From contig JAYRWE010000003.1 of NCBI GenBank assembly GCA_041918175.1, positions 33,098 through 97,097 on the forward strand: 64,000 nucleotides of DNA, written 5' to 3'. Position numbers and translations under genes: made by a program. This document shows positions 33,113 to 45,974 of the stretch, in pieces. The notes beneath the pieces are model-generated. The model saw only the letters and a program-made list of their open reading frames with translations, was not told the DNA's origin and ran no database searches. The stretch is from JABWAN01 sp041918175 (GTDB lineage Bacteria > Zhuqueibacterota > Zhuqueibacteria > Zhuqueibacterales > Zhuqueibacteraceae). The number at the start of each line of letters is the position of its first letter. Position 1 is the stretch's first letter.

Positions 33113-33190
33113 CGAGACCATTCGACCAAGAATCGCTTCACGTCTTCAGGTTTGCTCATTGTGAAAATCTCGAGGCTGGTCTGAATCATA
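33109..33190 (-). pseudogene. Fragment resembling the C-terminus of pyruvate:ferredoxin oxidoreductase
   Basis: On the minus strand the frame reads IFTMSKPEDVKRFLVEWSR then TAG. This resembles the nifJ C-terminus encoded about 230 bp away (MLTKSKPEDAKRFLQEA), and the DNA of 33127-33175 aligns visibly with 33356-33404. Probably a leftover partial duplication. Confidence 0.4.
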
Positions 33191-33222
33191 AAAAACTAAA
33201 AAGCCACGGCCAAGCCGTGGCT
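33188..33222 (-). terminator. Rho-independent terminator of nifJ
   Basis: Read on the minus strand: AGCCACGGC, TTG loop, GCCGTGGCT, then a T tract with TTTTTAGTTTTTT. It lies about 55 bp downstream of the nifJ stop. The same stem recurs at 52411-52431 and nearly at 39799-39816. Confidence 0.85.
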
Positions 33223-33275
33223 GAACTGTTCCCTCCACTTCGATCCTCGATCTTCTATTCTCCCTCCTCGATCAT

Positions 33276-36839
<3,564 letters not shown>

Positions 36840-36885
36840 TCGTATGTGCTCCAAAATCGAAGTGAGTTGATTGCAGTTTCATGGC

Positions 36886-36988
36886 AATTCCCCCCTTGAG
36901 GGGGGTTCGGGGGGTGTTCTTGAGATCGACGAACAATTCAAAATTCATCATACCACCAACACCCCCTGGCCCCCTCAAGGGGGGAATC
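36886..36988. repeat. GC-rich palindromic repeat in the nifJ leader
   Basis: Left end AATTCCCCCCTTGAGGGGGG then TTCGGGGGGTGTT; right end AACACCCCCTGGCCCCCTCA followed by AGGGGGGAAT, an inverted copy. Same family as the insertion at 8075-8178. It fills the spacer between two minus-strand genes that are probably one operon. Confidence 0.8.
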
Positions 36989-36993
36989 ACGAT

Positions 36994-38010
36994 TCAATGC
37001 GCGTGTGTGTGAATGCCGAACGGCTTGTAGCTCGTGATGGCTTTCATGTATTGCGCGCGTTCATAAGCGCCGGGATCGGGGCAGTTCTTTTGGCTCATGC
37101 TGCCCTGCATTTGCTGCACGGAAATATATTCGTGCTCTTCCATCCAACGCCGCAGCTCTTGCTCTAAAATGCGCAAATGATAAATGCCGTGGCGCAGCAG
37201 CACCGAGCAGAGCATGGTCACGTTCGCGCCGGCCATGAGCATCTTCACGATATCTTTCGCCTCGTGAATGCCGCTTGTGGCCGCGAGGCTCGCTTTGATG
37301 CGACCGTGCAGAATCGCGATCCAACGCATGGGCAAACGCTGCGCTTGCGGCGTGCTCAAAATCACGTTCGGCCGCACGTCCAACGTTTCGAGATCAATGT
37401 CGGGTTGATAAAAACGATTGAACAGCACCAAACCACTTGCTCCGGCTTCATCAAAGCGTTGAGCCATGTTCGCCATATTGCTAAAGAACGGGCTGAGCTT
37501 GAGTGCAACGGGAATGCTCACCGCGGACTTCACGGCTTGCAGCACGTCAAGATAACGTTGCTCGATTTGCGCGCCGGTGGTTTCCAGGTCCGTGGGAATG
37601 TTGTAGAGATTCAATTCGAGCGCGTCGGCGCCGGCCTGTTGCATTTGCTGCGCGAACTTGGTCCATCCGCCCAGAGAGGAGCCGTTCAAACTTGCGATCA
37701 CGGGAATGCTCACCGCAGCTTTCGCTTTGCGAATGTGCTCCAAATAGGCATCAGGGCCGAGGTGATATTCCTGCGGCTGCGGAAAGAAACTCAACGCTTC
37801 GGGAAAACTCTCGGTGCCATAATCGAGATGATGATGCAGCTCGAACGTTTCGAGGCGCAGTTGTTCTTCAAACAAGGAATAGAGCACCACGGCGCCGGCG
37901 CCGGCATCTTCCATTTGTTTGATGTTGTCAAGCTCCTCCGACAGCGGTGAGGCCGAGGGCACCAGCGGAGAGTGGAGCTTCATGCCCAGATACTTCGTGG
38001 TGAGATTCAT
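36994..38010 (-). CDS. Dihydroorotate dehydrogenase-like FMN protein
   Basis: A 338-residue TIM-barrel protein: NLTTKYLGMKLHSPLVPSAS at the start, VIASLNGSSLGGWTKFAQQM, ADALELNLYNIPTD and VALKLSPFFSNMANMAQRFD. These are the FMN-binding barrel motifs of dihydroorotate dehydrogenase, but the sequence belongs to a divergent subgroup often found beside nifJ, which may use electrons from ferredoxin rather than make orotate. A true pyrD is present at the left edge. Likely operon partner of nifJ, separated by 154 bp containing a palindromic repeat. Confidence 0.88.
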   Translation of the reverse strand: MNLTTKYLGMKLHSPLVPSASPLSEELDNIKQMEDAGAGAVVLYSLFEEQLRLETFELHHHLDYGTESFPEALSFFPQPQEYHLGPDAYLEHIRKAKAAVSIPVIASLNGSSLGGWTKFAQQMQQAGADALELNLYNIPTDLETTGAQIEQRYLDVLQAVKSAVSIPVALKLSPFFSNMANMAQRFDEAGASGLVLFNRFYQPDIDLETLDVRPNVILSTPQAQRLPMRWIAILHGRIKASLAATSGIHEAKDIVKMLMAGANVTMLCSVLLRHGIYHLRILEQELRRWMEEHEYISVQQMQGSMSQKNCPDPGAYERAQYMKAITSYKPFGIHTHAH

Positions 38011-38051
38011 ACGCGTTCTCCAAGGGGCGATTAGAGCATTAGAAAAATTTG

Positions 38052-38126
38052 AAGGTCAGCCTGTAAGGAACGTCCCTAGTCCCTGGTACTCTGCCGAGCG
38101 CGAGGGAAGGTTCTTGCAGAATGACA
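38052..38126. repeat. MITE-like repeat, shortened relative
   Basis: Contains AAGGTCAGCCTGTAAGGAAC and, at the right end, GAGGGAAGGTTCTTGCAGAA then TGACA; the arms are inverted and match the GTCATTCTGCAAGAACCTTC core of the elements at 285 and 10556. Confidence 0.65.
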
Positions 38127-38156
38127 ATTATAGGTGTAGTTCGCTTGAACAATTCT

Positions 38157-39563
38157 TCACACTGTCTTCCACAAATTGATCGCGAGGCAAGCAATCGCAA
38201 ACAAACCGAGCGCGCCGGATAGTGCAAAAGCGGTTTGTGCGATTTGAACCGCGCGGGGAGCGGCTTCGAACAATGCCACGGGCACCATGAGCGGCAGCAC
38301 ACGAAACAGCGTCGCACCATTCCCCAACCAAAACGTCGCGCTCACCAATTTCGGCTGCGCGATTTTTTTCTTCCCCATAAAACCCGGAATCATGCGCACG
38401 GACATGCCGAGAATCAAATTCGAAATGAAACCGAGCACATAGATATGACGGCCGGCATCGTTGCCATGCAACAAATCAAAATTGAACCAGCCGGCGGCAA
38501 TCGAGAGCATTTCATAAATTGCCCCGAGCACGAGCCAGGCATAGGCGGAATACACGAGCCATTCGAAGCGGCCAAACTCGCCATAGTCGGGCAAGCCGGG
38601 GCGCGTGGGTTGGCGCTCCGGCCCGGGTTGAAAAATGCGATTGATGGTCCACGGCGCTTGCCGGCGCGTGAGCAAATCCAATTGCCAAACAAAAATTAAA
38701 ACCACGCTCGCTTTCAAAATTTTGCCGAGGCTCGTGAGCCAAAGCGCTCGATCAAAAAAAGCTTCTTGCAGCAACGGCAAACTCGACGCGAGTTGCAGCG
38801 CGAGGGCGATGAGATAAGCAAGCGCAATTTTTCGCACGGGCCAATCCGGGCCGCGCAGGCGCAGATAAAGCGGAAACATGCGCACGGAGAAGGCGAACGC
38901 AACGGGCAAGAGCACGAGGCCGAGGAACACTTCAATCGCGAACTCATTCCACGCTTGGCTCACCACGATATTGTTGCTCCACGCCATATGCACGAGCACG
39001 GCAAGATTGAGGCTCGCATAGAGGAGCCAACCGGCGAGCATCATCATGAAGAACGGCGCAACCTCGCGCACGGCCGGGCCTTGTTTGACGCGGTCCGCAT
39101 GAAAAAACGTGGTGACGAGGAGAGACACATACGCGAGCACGCCGCACCATTCGAGCACACCGGAGCATGCGACGAGCCAATTGCCCGTAGCAAATGAAGC
39201 CTGCTCCGAAAAATAAGGCATGATCGAATGCCCGAGACTACGCAGCAAAATTCCGCCGGCCATGAGCCACAGAATGCGATGGAGCCATTGCGGCTGCGCG
39301 AGCGGCACGCCGGCAAGGCGCGGCAAAAAGTGCAGACTGATGCCCATGATGAACATGCCCGCCCAACCGATAAGCTGCACATGCCCATGCGTTTGAATGT
39401 ATGCGTAGAAGCCTTTGCCGAGCGGGAAATCAAAGCCGATGACGAATGAAAGATGCGCACCGAGGGCGAACCCGAGGAAGAGCGCGCTCGCAAGCGCGAC
39501 CCAAATGAAGTCAATGGCAAATGCCGCATGTAGCGTCGAAGGTTTCTGCGCGAGTAGTTTCAT
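38157..39563 (-). CDS. NnrS-like polytopic membrane protein
   Basis: A 468-residue protein with about twelve membrane helices. THGHVQLIGWAGMFIMGISL HFLPRL near residue 60-85 and the repeated conserved-histidine segments resemble NnrS, a heme- and copper-containing membrane protein associated with nitric oxide and nitrosative stress metabolism. The match rests on the histidine pattern and hydropathy, so other heme-binding membrane families remain possible. Divergent in no operon relation to its neighbours. Confidence 0.6.
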   Translation of the reverse strand: MKLLAQKPSTLHAAFAIDFIWVALASALFLGFALGAHLSFVIGFDFPLGKGFYAYIQTHGHVQLIGWAGMFIMGISLHFLPRLAGVPLAQPQWLHRILWLMAGGILLRSLGHSIMPYFSEQASFATGNWLVACSGVLEWCGVLAYVSLLVTTFFHADRVKQGPAVREVAPFFMMMLAGWLLYASLNLAVLVHMAWSNNIVVSQAWNEFAIEVFLGLVLLPVAFAFSVRMFPLYLRLRGPDWPVRKIALAYLIALALQLASSLPLLQEAFFDRALWLTSLGKILKASVVLIFVWQLDLLTRRQAPWTINRIFQPGPERQPTRPGLPDYGEFGRFEWLVYSAYAWLVLGAIYEMLSIAAGWFNFDLLHGNDAGRHIYVLGFISNLILGMSVRMIPGFMGKKKIAQPKLVSATFWLGNGATLFRVLPLMVPVALFEAAPRAVQIAQTAFALSGALGLFAIACLAINLWKTV

Positions 39564-39856
39564 GTTTCCGACTTGATGTTATTCGCAGAGAGAAAAACTA
39601 AGAGCATCAAGCACAAGCCGCGTTTCACATCAAGCACATGTCGCGTAGATCTCTTATTCCGGCTTGCGGGTTCTTTCGCAAGTTTTAGGCCGAGGCGGTA
39701 AAGCTCGAAATAAGGATTTAGAGGAAGGTATGTTGCCCATCCGGGATTTTTTTTCCCGACTATGCGAATCTAGAAAGAGAATTTCTCAAAAAAGAAAAGC
39801 CACGGATTACCGTGGCCGAATCTTGTCTCGTTGTCCCCTTTTTCTCTTTTGGCTCC
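39564..39856. other. Intergenic region ending in a hairpin
   Basis: 293 bp between the NnrS-like gene and the DUF2892 gene. It contains the DUF2892-side terminator (39786-39816) and otherwise only non-coding text. No promoter core stands out. Confidence 0.5.
39786..39816 (-). terminator. Rho-independent terminator
   Basis: On the minus strand: GCCACGG, four-base loop, CCGTGGC, followed by TTTTCTTTTTTG. About 40 bp after the DUF2892 stop codon. Confidence 0.75.
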
Positions 39857-40057
39857 TTATCGTTTCGCCGTGTTGATTTTGCAAACGGCCCACAGCGGAC
39901 AAATGCGAACCAAACCCGTGAGCAATGCAATGGCTGCAACAACATAACCCACGATCGCCAACGTGCCGCCCAAAACGCCGGAAACGCCAAGCGCAATGAG
40001 CACGACTGCGACGATCAAGCGGATGCCGCGATCTACTTTGCCAACGTTAATACCCAT
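39857..40057 (-). CDS. DUF2892 small inner-membrane protein
   Basis: A 66-residue protein, MGINVGKVDRGIRLIVAVVL then two membrane helices ending TGLVRICPLWAVCKINTAKR. This is the DUF2892 pattern (V...DR..R...G......G......G.....TG....CP.Y...G..T), seen alone or fused to rhodanese domains in YgaP. Downstream of a thioredoxin gene on the same strand (38 bp apart), so the two are probably co-transcribed in sulfur or redox metabolism. Confidence 0.85.
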   Translation of the reverse strand: MGINVGKVDRGIRLIVAVVLIALGVSGVLGGTLAIVGYVVAAIALLTGLVRICPLWAVCKINTAKR

Positions 40058-40094
40058 GTTACCTTCTCCTTGAAATGAAAATATGCGACTGGGA

Positions 40095-40421
40095 TTAATT
40101 CAACAACGCTTTATCAAGGTGGCTCGCGATGACTTGCTGCGGCACCGCGCCGACGATGCGATCCACAACTTTGCCGCCGCGAAACAGCAACAACGTGGGA
40201 ATGCCGCGAATGCCGAACTGGCCCGGTGTGAGATTGTTATCCGCGTCCATTTTTCCAACTTTAACTTTGCCCGCGTATTGTTGCGCGACGGCTTCCACCG
40301 CGGGCGCAACCATACGACACGGCATACACCAATCGGCCCAAACATCCACCAACACCGGAAGGGATGATTCCAAAACTTCTTTTTTAAAATTCGCATCGGT
40401 AATTGCAATCGGCTTATTCAT
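40095..40421 (-). CDS. Thioredoxin (WCMPC active site)
   Basis: A 108-residue protein, MNKPIAITDANFKKEVLESS, with the active site VWADWCMPCRMVAPAVEAVA and the cis-proline segment FGIRGIPTLLLFRGGKV. The CMPC motif replaces the usual CGPC, a known minor variant that alters redox potential. ATG 40421 follows AGGAGA. It reduces protein disulfides in the cytoplasm. Confidence 0.9.
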   Translation of the reverse strand: MNKPIAITDANFKKEVLESSLPVLVDVWADWCMPCRMVAPAVEAVAQQYAGKVKVGKMDADNNLTPGQFGIRGIPTLLLFRGGKVVDRIVGAVPQQVIASHLDKALLN

Positions 40422-40460
40422 AACCGTTCTCCTGAAAAATTTGAAAAACACTTTGTGGCT

Positions 40461-41624
40461 TCATGAAATTGGAGACACGGTTTGCGAAAAGGTTTCAAAC
40501 TTTCTCGAGGAATTTTTATAGAGCGCCAAAGTGTTCGCAATGACCTTTTCCTGTGAAAATTCTCTTTCGACCAATTTTCTTCCTTCTTCTCCCAAACGTA
40601 TGCGCAACGTGGCAGCCTCGAGCAACTTTATGATCGCATCTGCCAGCGGCGCAACTGAGCGCGCGGGCACGAGCAAGCCGTTCTTCTCGTGCTGCACAAT
40701 CTCGCGGCAGCCGGGCACGTCGGTCGCGATCAATGCGCGACCGCACGCCGCGGCTTCGAGTAAACTTTTCGGCAAGCCTTCGCGATAAGAAGGCAGCACG
40801 GCAAGATGCGCTTGCGCCCAAACGGTGCGAACGTCTTCCACCTCGCCCCACCATTCCACCAAACCTTCGCGCTCCCACGCACGAATCTCTTCTTCGTGCA
40901 AACAACTCGGGTTGAGCTTATCCAATCCGCCCGCGAGAATAACGCGCATGGGGCGGCCTAGCGAGCGCAACAAACGCGCGGCTTCGACGAGTTCGACGAT
41001 GCCTTTATCGCGCAGCATTCTCGCAACAAGCGCAACGGTAAACGCGCCTTGCGGCTCCGGCAAAACGTGATAGTGCTGAACATCAACGCCCGAGCCTCGA
41101 ATCATCACAATACGCTCCGCGGCGATGAGTTTGTTTTCAACAAACAAACGCGCATCGTCGGGATTTTGCAGAATGAGCCGGCTGTTGCCGCGATTCAATA
41201 CGTGCCGAAACCATGCGCGAATCAAAGGCCGCAGCGCTCGTGCTTGCAAACTTTCACTCGCGAACACGAAGCCGAGGCCGGCGAGCGCATTGACCACAGC
41301 CGGAACTTTCGCGCGTTGTGCGGCCATCGAACCAATGAGCACGGGCTTGAGCGCAACGTGATGCACAATGTCGGGCTTCACTTCGCGATACACGCGCGTC
41401 AACTCTCGCAACGCGCGATATTGGCTGCGCAAACTCAAACTGCTGCGCTCCATTTGCAGGGGCACGAGTTGAAAGCCGTGCGCGCGAATTTTTTGTTCAT
41501 GTTGATCCACGCGCGTGGCGACCCACACTTCGTAACCCGCATCGCGCGCGGCGCAGGCAAGCGCCAACCGATGCGAGCAGAAATACCAATCTTCGGTGAC
41601 GACATATAACAGCCGGGCCTTCAC
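40461..41624 (-). CDS. GT4 family glycosyltransferase
   Basis: A 387-residue protein with the two-domain GT-B fold: N-terminal LLYVVTEDWYFCSHRLALAC and C-terminal nucleotide-sugar part, where AVLPSYREGLPKSLLEAAAC GRALIATDVPGCREIV carries the E-x7-E motif. GTG 41624 overlaps the TGA of the preceding asparagine synthase gene (GTGA) and has GGGGGAGAAG just upstream, so this start was preferred to one further up. It adds a sugar to a polysaccharide or glycolipid precursor. Confidence 0.87.
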   Translation of the reverse strand: MKARLLYVVTEDWYFCSHRLALACAARDAGYEVWVATRVDQHEQKIRAHGFQLVPLQMERSSLSLRSQYRALRELTRVYREVKPDIVHHVALKPVLIGSMAAQRAKVPAVVNALAGLGFVFASESLQARALRPLIRAWFRHVLNRGNSRLILQNPDDARLFVENKLIAAERIVMIRGSGVDVQHYHVLPEPQGAFTVALVARMLRDKGIVELVEAARLLRSLGRPMRVILAGGLDKLNPSCLHEEEIRAWEREGLVEWWGEVEDVRTVWAQAHLAVLPSYREGLPKSLLEAAACGRALIATDVPGCREIVQHEKNGLLVPARSVAPLADAIIKLLEAATLRIRLGEEGRKLVEREFSQEKVIANTLALYKNSSRKFETFSQTVSPIS

Positions 41625-43615
41625 CTTCTCCCCCACTCTTCCAACCACGCTTGAAACATGAGCACATCCCACAAATGATATTGCCAGTCGTGCGCGCTGC
41701 GTTGATGCTCTTGCCATTTTTGTTGAATCGGTTGTGGCAGAAAAAAACCTTCGCGTTGCAAGCGCTGCTCATTCAGCAATGTCGCAGCCCATTCGCGCAA
41801 CGGGCCGCGCAGCCATTGGTGAATGGGCACGCCGAAGCCCATCTTTTCACGCTCAACTAAAGTTGGCGGAATGTACTTGTACAAAACTTGGCGCAAGAGC
41901 CATTTCGTTTTGCCCTCTCGCAGTTTAAGGGCGAGCGGTATTTGCCACGCAAACTCGACCACGCGATGATCCAACAACGGCACACGACTTTCCAAACTCA
42001 CCGCCATGCTCGCGCGATCGACCTTCACAAGAATGTCATCGGGCAAATAGATCGCCGCGTCGAGAAACATCATGAGGTGCATGAGTTCCGGCAGTGCGAG
42101 TTGCCATTGCGGATCAAGCATGCCCGCGCGCGGTTCGCGGCCGTGGAGGACAACCTGCTCCGGCGCTTTCCAATGTGAAGAGAGCATTTGATAAAAATTT
42201 GCTTCATGCGCGTGAGCCAAAACTTCGGAGACTTTGTGCATTTTGTCGCCGATCGCGCCGGGGCGGCCATACTTTGCCAACGCGCCGTTCATCCAACCGA
42301 AACACCGGTTCCATGCGCTCACCGGAATGCTTTGTATGGCGCGCGCCAATGTTGTGCGCACGGAGGTCGGGAGCCATTTTATTTTGCTCCAAATTTTTTC
42401 TCCGGCTTGATAATGTCGATAGCCTGCAAACAACTCGTCGCCGCCGTCGCCGGAAAGGCTCACGGTCACATGTCGTCGCGCAAGCTGCGAGACGAGAAAG
42501 GTCGGAATCTGCGAGGAGTCTGCGAACGGCTCGTCATACATCATGGGCATGCGCGGAATTACGGCGCGCGTTTCTTCGGGCGTGAGATAAAGCTCGGTGT
42601 GCTCCGTGCCGAGATGTTGCGCCACGGCTTTTGCATGTTCGGCTTCGTTATAGCCTTGCTCATGAAATCCAATCGTGAAAGTTTTCACGGGCCGCGCGCA
42701 CTGCGCTTGCATGAGCGCAACGATGGTCGAAGAATCAATACCACCCGAAAGAAAAGCGCCAAGCGGCACATCGGCCTCCATGCGCAATTTCACGGCTTCG
42801 CGCAAGAGTTCATCGAATTGCGCAATCGTCTCTGAGGCATCGTAGCGCAGACTTCCAGTCTGCGAGCCGTGCAGGCTAGAAACCTGCGCTACACCACTTT
42901 GCGCCGTTTCGCGCAGAGACCAATATGGCTCCGGCTGCGGCAAAGCAAGCGACGGCGACGCGCAATCTAGTTTGAGGAAAGTCGCGGCCGGTAGTTTGTG
43001 AATCCCCGTGAAAATCGAATATGGCGCAGGAATGTAGCTATAACGCAGGAAGAGCGTGAGCGCGTCGCGATTGATGTCGTTTTTAAAACTCGGATGCGCG
43101 CGCAGCGCTTTTAATTCCGAGCCGAAGAGAAACGTGTTGCCTTGCCGGCCATAATACAACGGCTTCTCGCCCATGCGATCGCGCGCGAGCAACAAACAGC
43201 GCGCGCGGCGATCCCAGAGCACAAAGGCAAACATGCCATTGAAACGTTGCAACGCATCTTTCATAGACCATTGCACAAACGCAGCAAGCATGATTTCGGT
43301 ATCGGAATGACCGCGAAATTTGTGGCCCAAGCTTTCTAACTCTGCGCGCAGCGCGCGGAAGTTGTAAATCTCACCGTTGAAGATGATGACGTAGCGCCCA
43401 TCCGCGGAACACATGGGTTGATGCCCAAGCGGGGAAAGATCGATGATGGACAAGCGCCGATGTCCGAGCGCAACGCCGGCTTCGGCATCGCACCACGCGC
43501 CGAAATCATCCGGGCCGCGATGTTGAATCGCAGTTGCCATGCGCGTAACGAGTGCATGCAGCTCGTCGTTGCTGCGCTCGCGTTGGGTTTCTATAAAGCC
43601 GGTTATGCCGCACAC
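41621..43615 (-). CDS. asnB: Asparagine synthase (glutamine-hydrolysing), polysaccharide-cluster type
   Basis: A 664-residue protein. MCGITGFIETQRERSNDELH has the nucleophilic Cys2 of class II glutamine amidotransferases, and RGPDDFGAW/GHRRLSIIDLSPLGHQP complete that domain. The synthetase domain has the PP-loop FLSGGIDSSTIVALM and LSGDGGDELFAGYRHYQ. In polysaccharide clusters such enzymes often amidate a sugar acid or carboxylate instead of making free asparagine. Encoded between two glycosyltransferases. Confidence 0.92.
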   Translation of the reverse strand: MCGITGFIETQRERSNDELHALVTRMATAIQHRGPDDFGAWCDAEAGVALGHRRLSIIDLSPLGHQPMCSADGRYVIIFNGEIYNFRALRAELESLGHKFRGHSDTEIMLAAFVQWSMKDALQRFNGMFAFVLWDRRARCLLLARDRMGEKPLYYGRQGNTFLFGSELKALRAHPSFKNDINRDALTLFLRYSYIPAPYSIFTGIHKLPAATFLKLDCASPSLALPQPEPYWSLRETAQSGVAQVSSLHGSQTGSLRYDASETIAQFDELLREAVKLRMEADVPLGAFLSGGIDSSTIVALMQAQCARPVKTFTIGFHEQGYNEAEHAKAVAQHLGTEHTELYLTPEETRAVIPRMPMMYDEPFADSSQIPTFLVSQLARRHVTVSLSGDGGDELFAGYRHYQAGEKIWSKIKWLPTSVRTTLARAIQSIPVSAWNRCFGWMNGALAKYGRPGAIGDKMHKVSEVLAHAHEANFYQMLSSHWKAPEQVVLHGREPRAGMLDPQWQLALPELMHLMMFLDAAIYLPDDILVKVDRASMAVSLESRVPLLDHRVVEFAWQIPLALKLREGKTKWLLRQVLYKYIPPTLVEREKMGFGVPIHQWLRGPLREWAATLLNEQRLQREGFFLPQPIQQKWQEHQRSAHDWQYHLWDVLMFQAWLEEWGRR

Positions 43616-43652
43616 GTGATGCTATCCTAGTTCATGATGAGGAAAGGCCGTC

Positions 43653-44801
43653 TCAGTTTTTCATGCGTGGAAGCTGCGCCATGCTCTCATAAAACTCTTC
43701 AAAGCGCTGCACGATTACGTCCAATGCAAAATGCGCCTGCACACGCGCGCGCGCGGCCAGGCCCAATTGGGCGCGCGCATCATGCTTGAGCGCGAGCAAC
43801 TCGCACCATGACTCCGCGAGCGCGGCCGCATCGCGCACCGGAACCACGCGCCCGGTGTCGCCGACGAGCCTTGCGGAGTCGCCAACTTCGGTGACCACAC
43901 ACGGCACGCCGCACGCCATGGCTTCGCCGATAACATTGGGAAACGCTTCGCCCACAGATGCCGAAGTCGCGATATCAAACGCAGCGGTCAAGCGCGGAAT
44001 GTCCTCCCGGCGGCCGAGCACATGGCAATGCGTTTCAATGGCCGCGGCCTTTATCCAACGCCTCAAGTCTTCATTCTCGCGCGTAATGCGCTCGCCACAT
44101 AAAACAAAATGCACCGCTGGAAAAATTTTGTGCAGCCGTCCGGCAGCTTCGATAAAATTGCGATGGTCTTTTTGTGGATCAAATCGCCCAACAAGACCGA
44201 TGAGCAGTGTTTCGGTGTGCAAGCCCAGTTCGCGACGCACGGCAATACGCGCTTGCGCATCGGGCTGGAACGCAGCGAGATCAAAGCCGTTGGGAAGCAC
44301 GAGCATCTTGCTCGGCTCGTATCCAAACGCAATATGATTCGTGCACGCGATTTCGGAATTGCACACGATGCGCGCGGGGAGCACGCGCGAAAAGCGCGCG
44401 CACAATTTTGCGACGAGCAAGGTGCTGCGCTTGTTGTATTGTGGCTCGAGATTGCTATGCCGAATGCCCCATGCCAACGGCGCGCGCGTCGCGAGTTGGT
44501 TCGCCAAGCCGCCGAGCAAATCGGCATGATACATCCACGTTTGGATCACCTCAGGCCGGAGCCGGCGCAACACCCGCGCGAGTTTAAGAACAGCCAACGG
44601 GTTCGGCACGCCGCGCCGCAGATGCAGCGCATGCACCGGGATATCGAGCGCGGCAATCTTCTCTCCCACACTGCCGTTCCGCGCGAGCACGATAACCGTA
44701 TTGTGAAAGCGCGCGCGTTTCATGCGCGAGAGCAGCTTGTACAGCATCATCTCCGCGCCGCCGGTGTCGAGCGTGGTAATGATATGCGCGAGCTTGATCA
44801 T
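43653..44801 (-). CDS. GT4 family glycosyltransferase
   Basis: A 382-residue GT-B glycosyltransferase: KLAHIITTLDTGGAEMMLYK LLSRM at the start, a donor-binding domain with GLVGRFDPQKDHRNFIEAAG and the E-x7-E segment SVGEAFPNVIGEAMACGVPC VVTEVGDSARLV. The start ATG 44801 is 4 bp from the stop of the next upstream gene (44805). The fold and motifs resemble the sister gene at 44805; the two probably act one after another on a growing oligosaccharide. Confidence 0.9.
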   Translation of the reverse strand: MIKLAHIITTLDTGGAEMMLYKLLSRMKRARFHNTVIVLARNGSVGEKIAALDIPVHALHLRRGVPNPLAVLKLARVLRRLRPEVIQTWMYHADLLGGLANQLATRAPLAWGIRHSNLEPQYNKRSTLLVAKLCARFSRVLPARIVCNSEIACTNHIAFGYEPSKMLVLPNGFDLAAFQPDAQARIAVRRELGLHTETLLIGLVGRFDPQKDHRNFIEAAGRLHKIFPAVHFVLCGERITRENEDLRRWIKAAAIETHCHVLGRREDIPRLTAAFDIATSASVGEAFPNVIGEAMACGVPCVVTEVGDSARLVGDTGRVVPVRDAAALAESWCELLALKHDARAQLGLAARARVQAHFALDVIVQRFEEFYESMAQLPRMKN

Positions 44802-44804
44802 GGC

Positions 44805-45944
44805 TCAAGCATCCGTTAGCAATTTTTTTAAAGCGAGCGCCGTCTTTTGCGCCAGCGCCTCTGTGGAAAAGTGCTTCACGATGCGCTGCCGCGCCTGCGC
44901 ACCGCGCGCTCGGCGCTGCTCCGAGGATTCGTTAATGAGAGCTTGCCACGCCGCGGCGAGTGCGCGCGCCTCATTGGGTGCGATCACTGCGCCAGTTGCA
45001 CCGACGATCTCCGCCGAGTCGCCGACATTGGTGACAACGCACGGCACGCCGCACGCCATGGCTTCACCGATAACATTGGAGAAGCCTTCGCCAAAAAGTG
45101 ATGTGGAAGTGAGAAGATCGAGCGCATTGTATGCGGCGGGCATATCCTCGCGGCCGGCGCTCCATTGCACGCGATCGTGCAATTGCAAAGTGCGCGTGAG
45201 CATTTGCAGCGCGCGCAGGTCCGCGTCTGCGCCAGCGCCGATGCAGATGAAACGCACAAACTCATTCTCATTTGCAAGCAAAGCCGCGGCGCGTAGAAAA
45301 GTCGAATGATCTTTCATCGGATCGAGGCGTGCGACGAGGCCGATGAGAAATTCGTGCTCGCGCACGCGCCACTCATTGCGCACGCGCTGGCGGGCTGCCG
45401 CATTGGGGGCGAAACGATGCGTGTCAATTCCGTTGGGGATCACCACAATTTTTTTCGTGGGAAAGCCCTCGCTGCGCAGAAAATCAAAACCGGCGTTCGA
45501 GTTGATGATGATGAGATCTGCCCAGCGCGCCAGCCAACGTTGAAGCTGAAACACGATGCGCTCGTGCCAGGGATAGCGGCTCCAATCCATATTCGAAGCG
45601 CGCACGCCCCAAACAATGCGCACGTGGCGCAGAAACGGTTTGAGCAAAACGGCGAGCACGTTGGAAACGCCGAGATAGCTGTGCAAAATCTGCGGGCGCG
45701 CATGGCGCAGCGCTCGTCCGAGCCGGAGCATGAAGCTCAACAGCTCCCAACGCCGCTCTTTATTCAAACTGAGGTACTTGACCTGCGCGAGGTCATCGAG
45801 TTGCGCGCGCAAGAGCCCGCCGCTATAAAAAGTGAGCAGCGTTATTTCGAATTGTTGGCAATCAAGCCCAGCCGCAAGCGTGAGCAATTGCCGCTGCGCG
45901 CCGCCGAGGTTGAGTTGGCGAATGAGAAAGCAGAGGCGGATCAT
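44805..45944 (-). CDS. GT4 family glycosyltransferase
   Basis: A 379-residue GT-B glycosyltransferase starting MIRLCFLIRQLNLGGAQRQL, with GLVARLDPMKDHSTFLRAAA and LFGEGFSNVIGEAMACGVPC VVTNVGDSAEIVG. ATG 45944 was chosen; a frame that extends to 45980 runs into the repeat at 45975 and has no homology there. Similar to the gene at 43653, probably an old duplicate. Confidence 0.9.
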   Translation of the reverse strand: MIRLCFLIRQLNLGGAQRQLLTLAAGLDCQQFEITLLTFYSGGLLRAQLDDLAQVKYLSLNKERRWELLSFMLRLGRALRHARPQILHSYLGVSNVLAVLLKPFLRHVRIVWGVRASNMDWSRYPWHERIVFQLQRWLARWADLIIINSNAGFDFLRSEGFPTKKIVVIPNGIDTHRFAPNAAARQRVRNEWRVREHEFLIGLVARLDPMKDHSTFLRAAALLANENEFVRFICIGAGADADLRALQMLTRTLQLHDRVQWSAGREDMPAAYNALDLLTSTSLFGEGFSNVIGEAMACGVPCVVTNVGDSAEIVGATGAVIAPNEARALAAAWQALINESSEQRRARGAQARQRIVKHFSTEALAQKTALALKKLLTDA

Positions 45945-45974
45945 GAGGTGCGTTGGCCAAGCGCCTCGCTTGAA

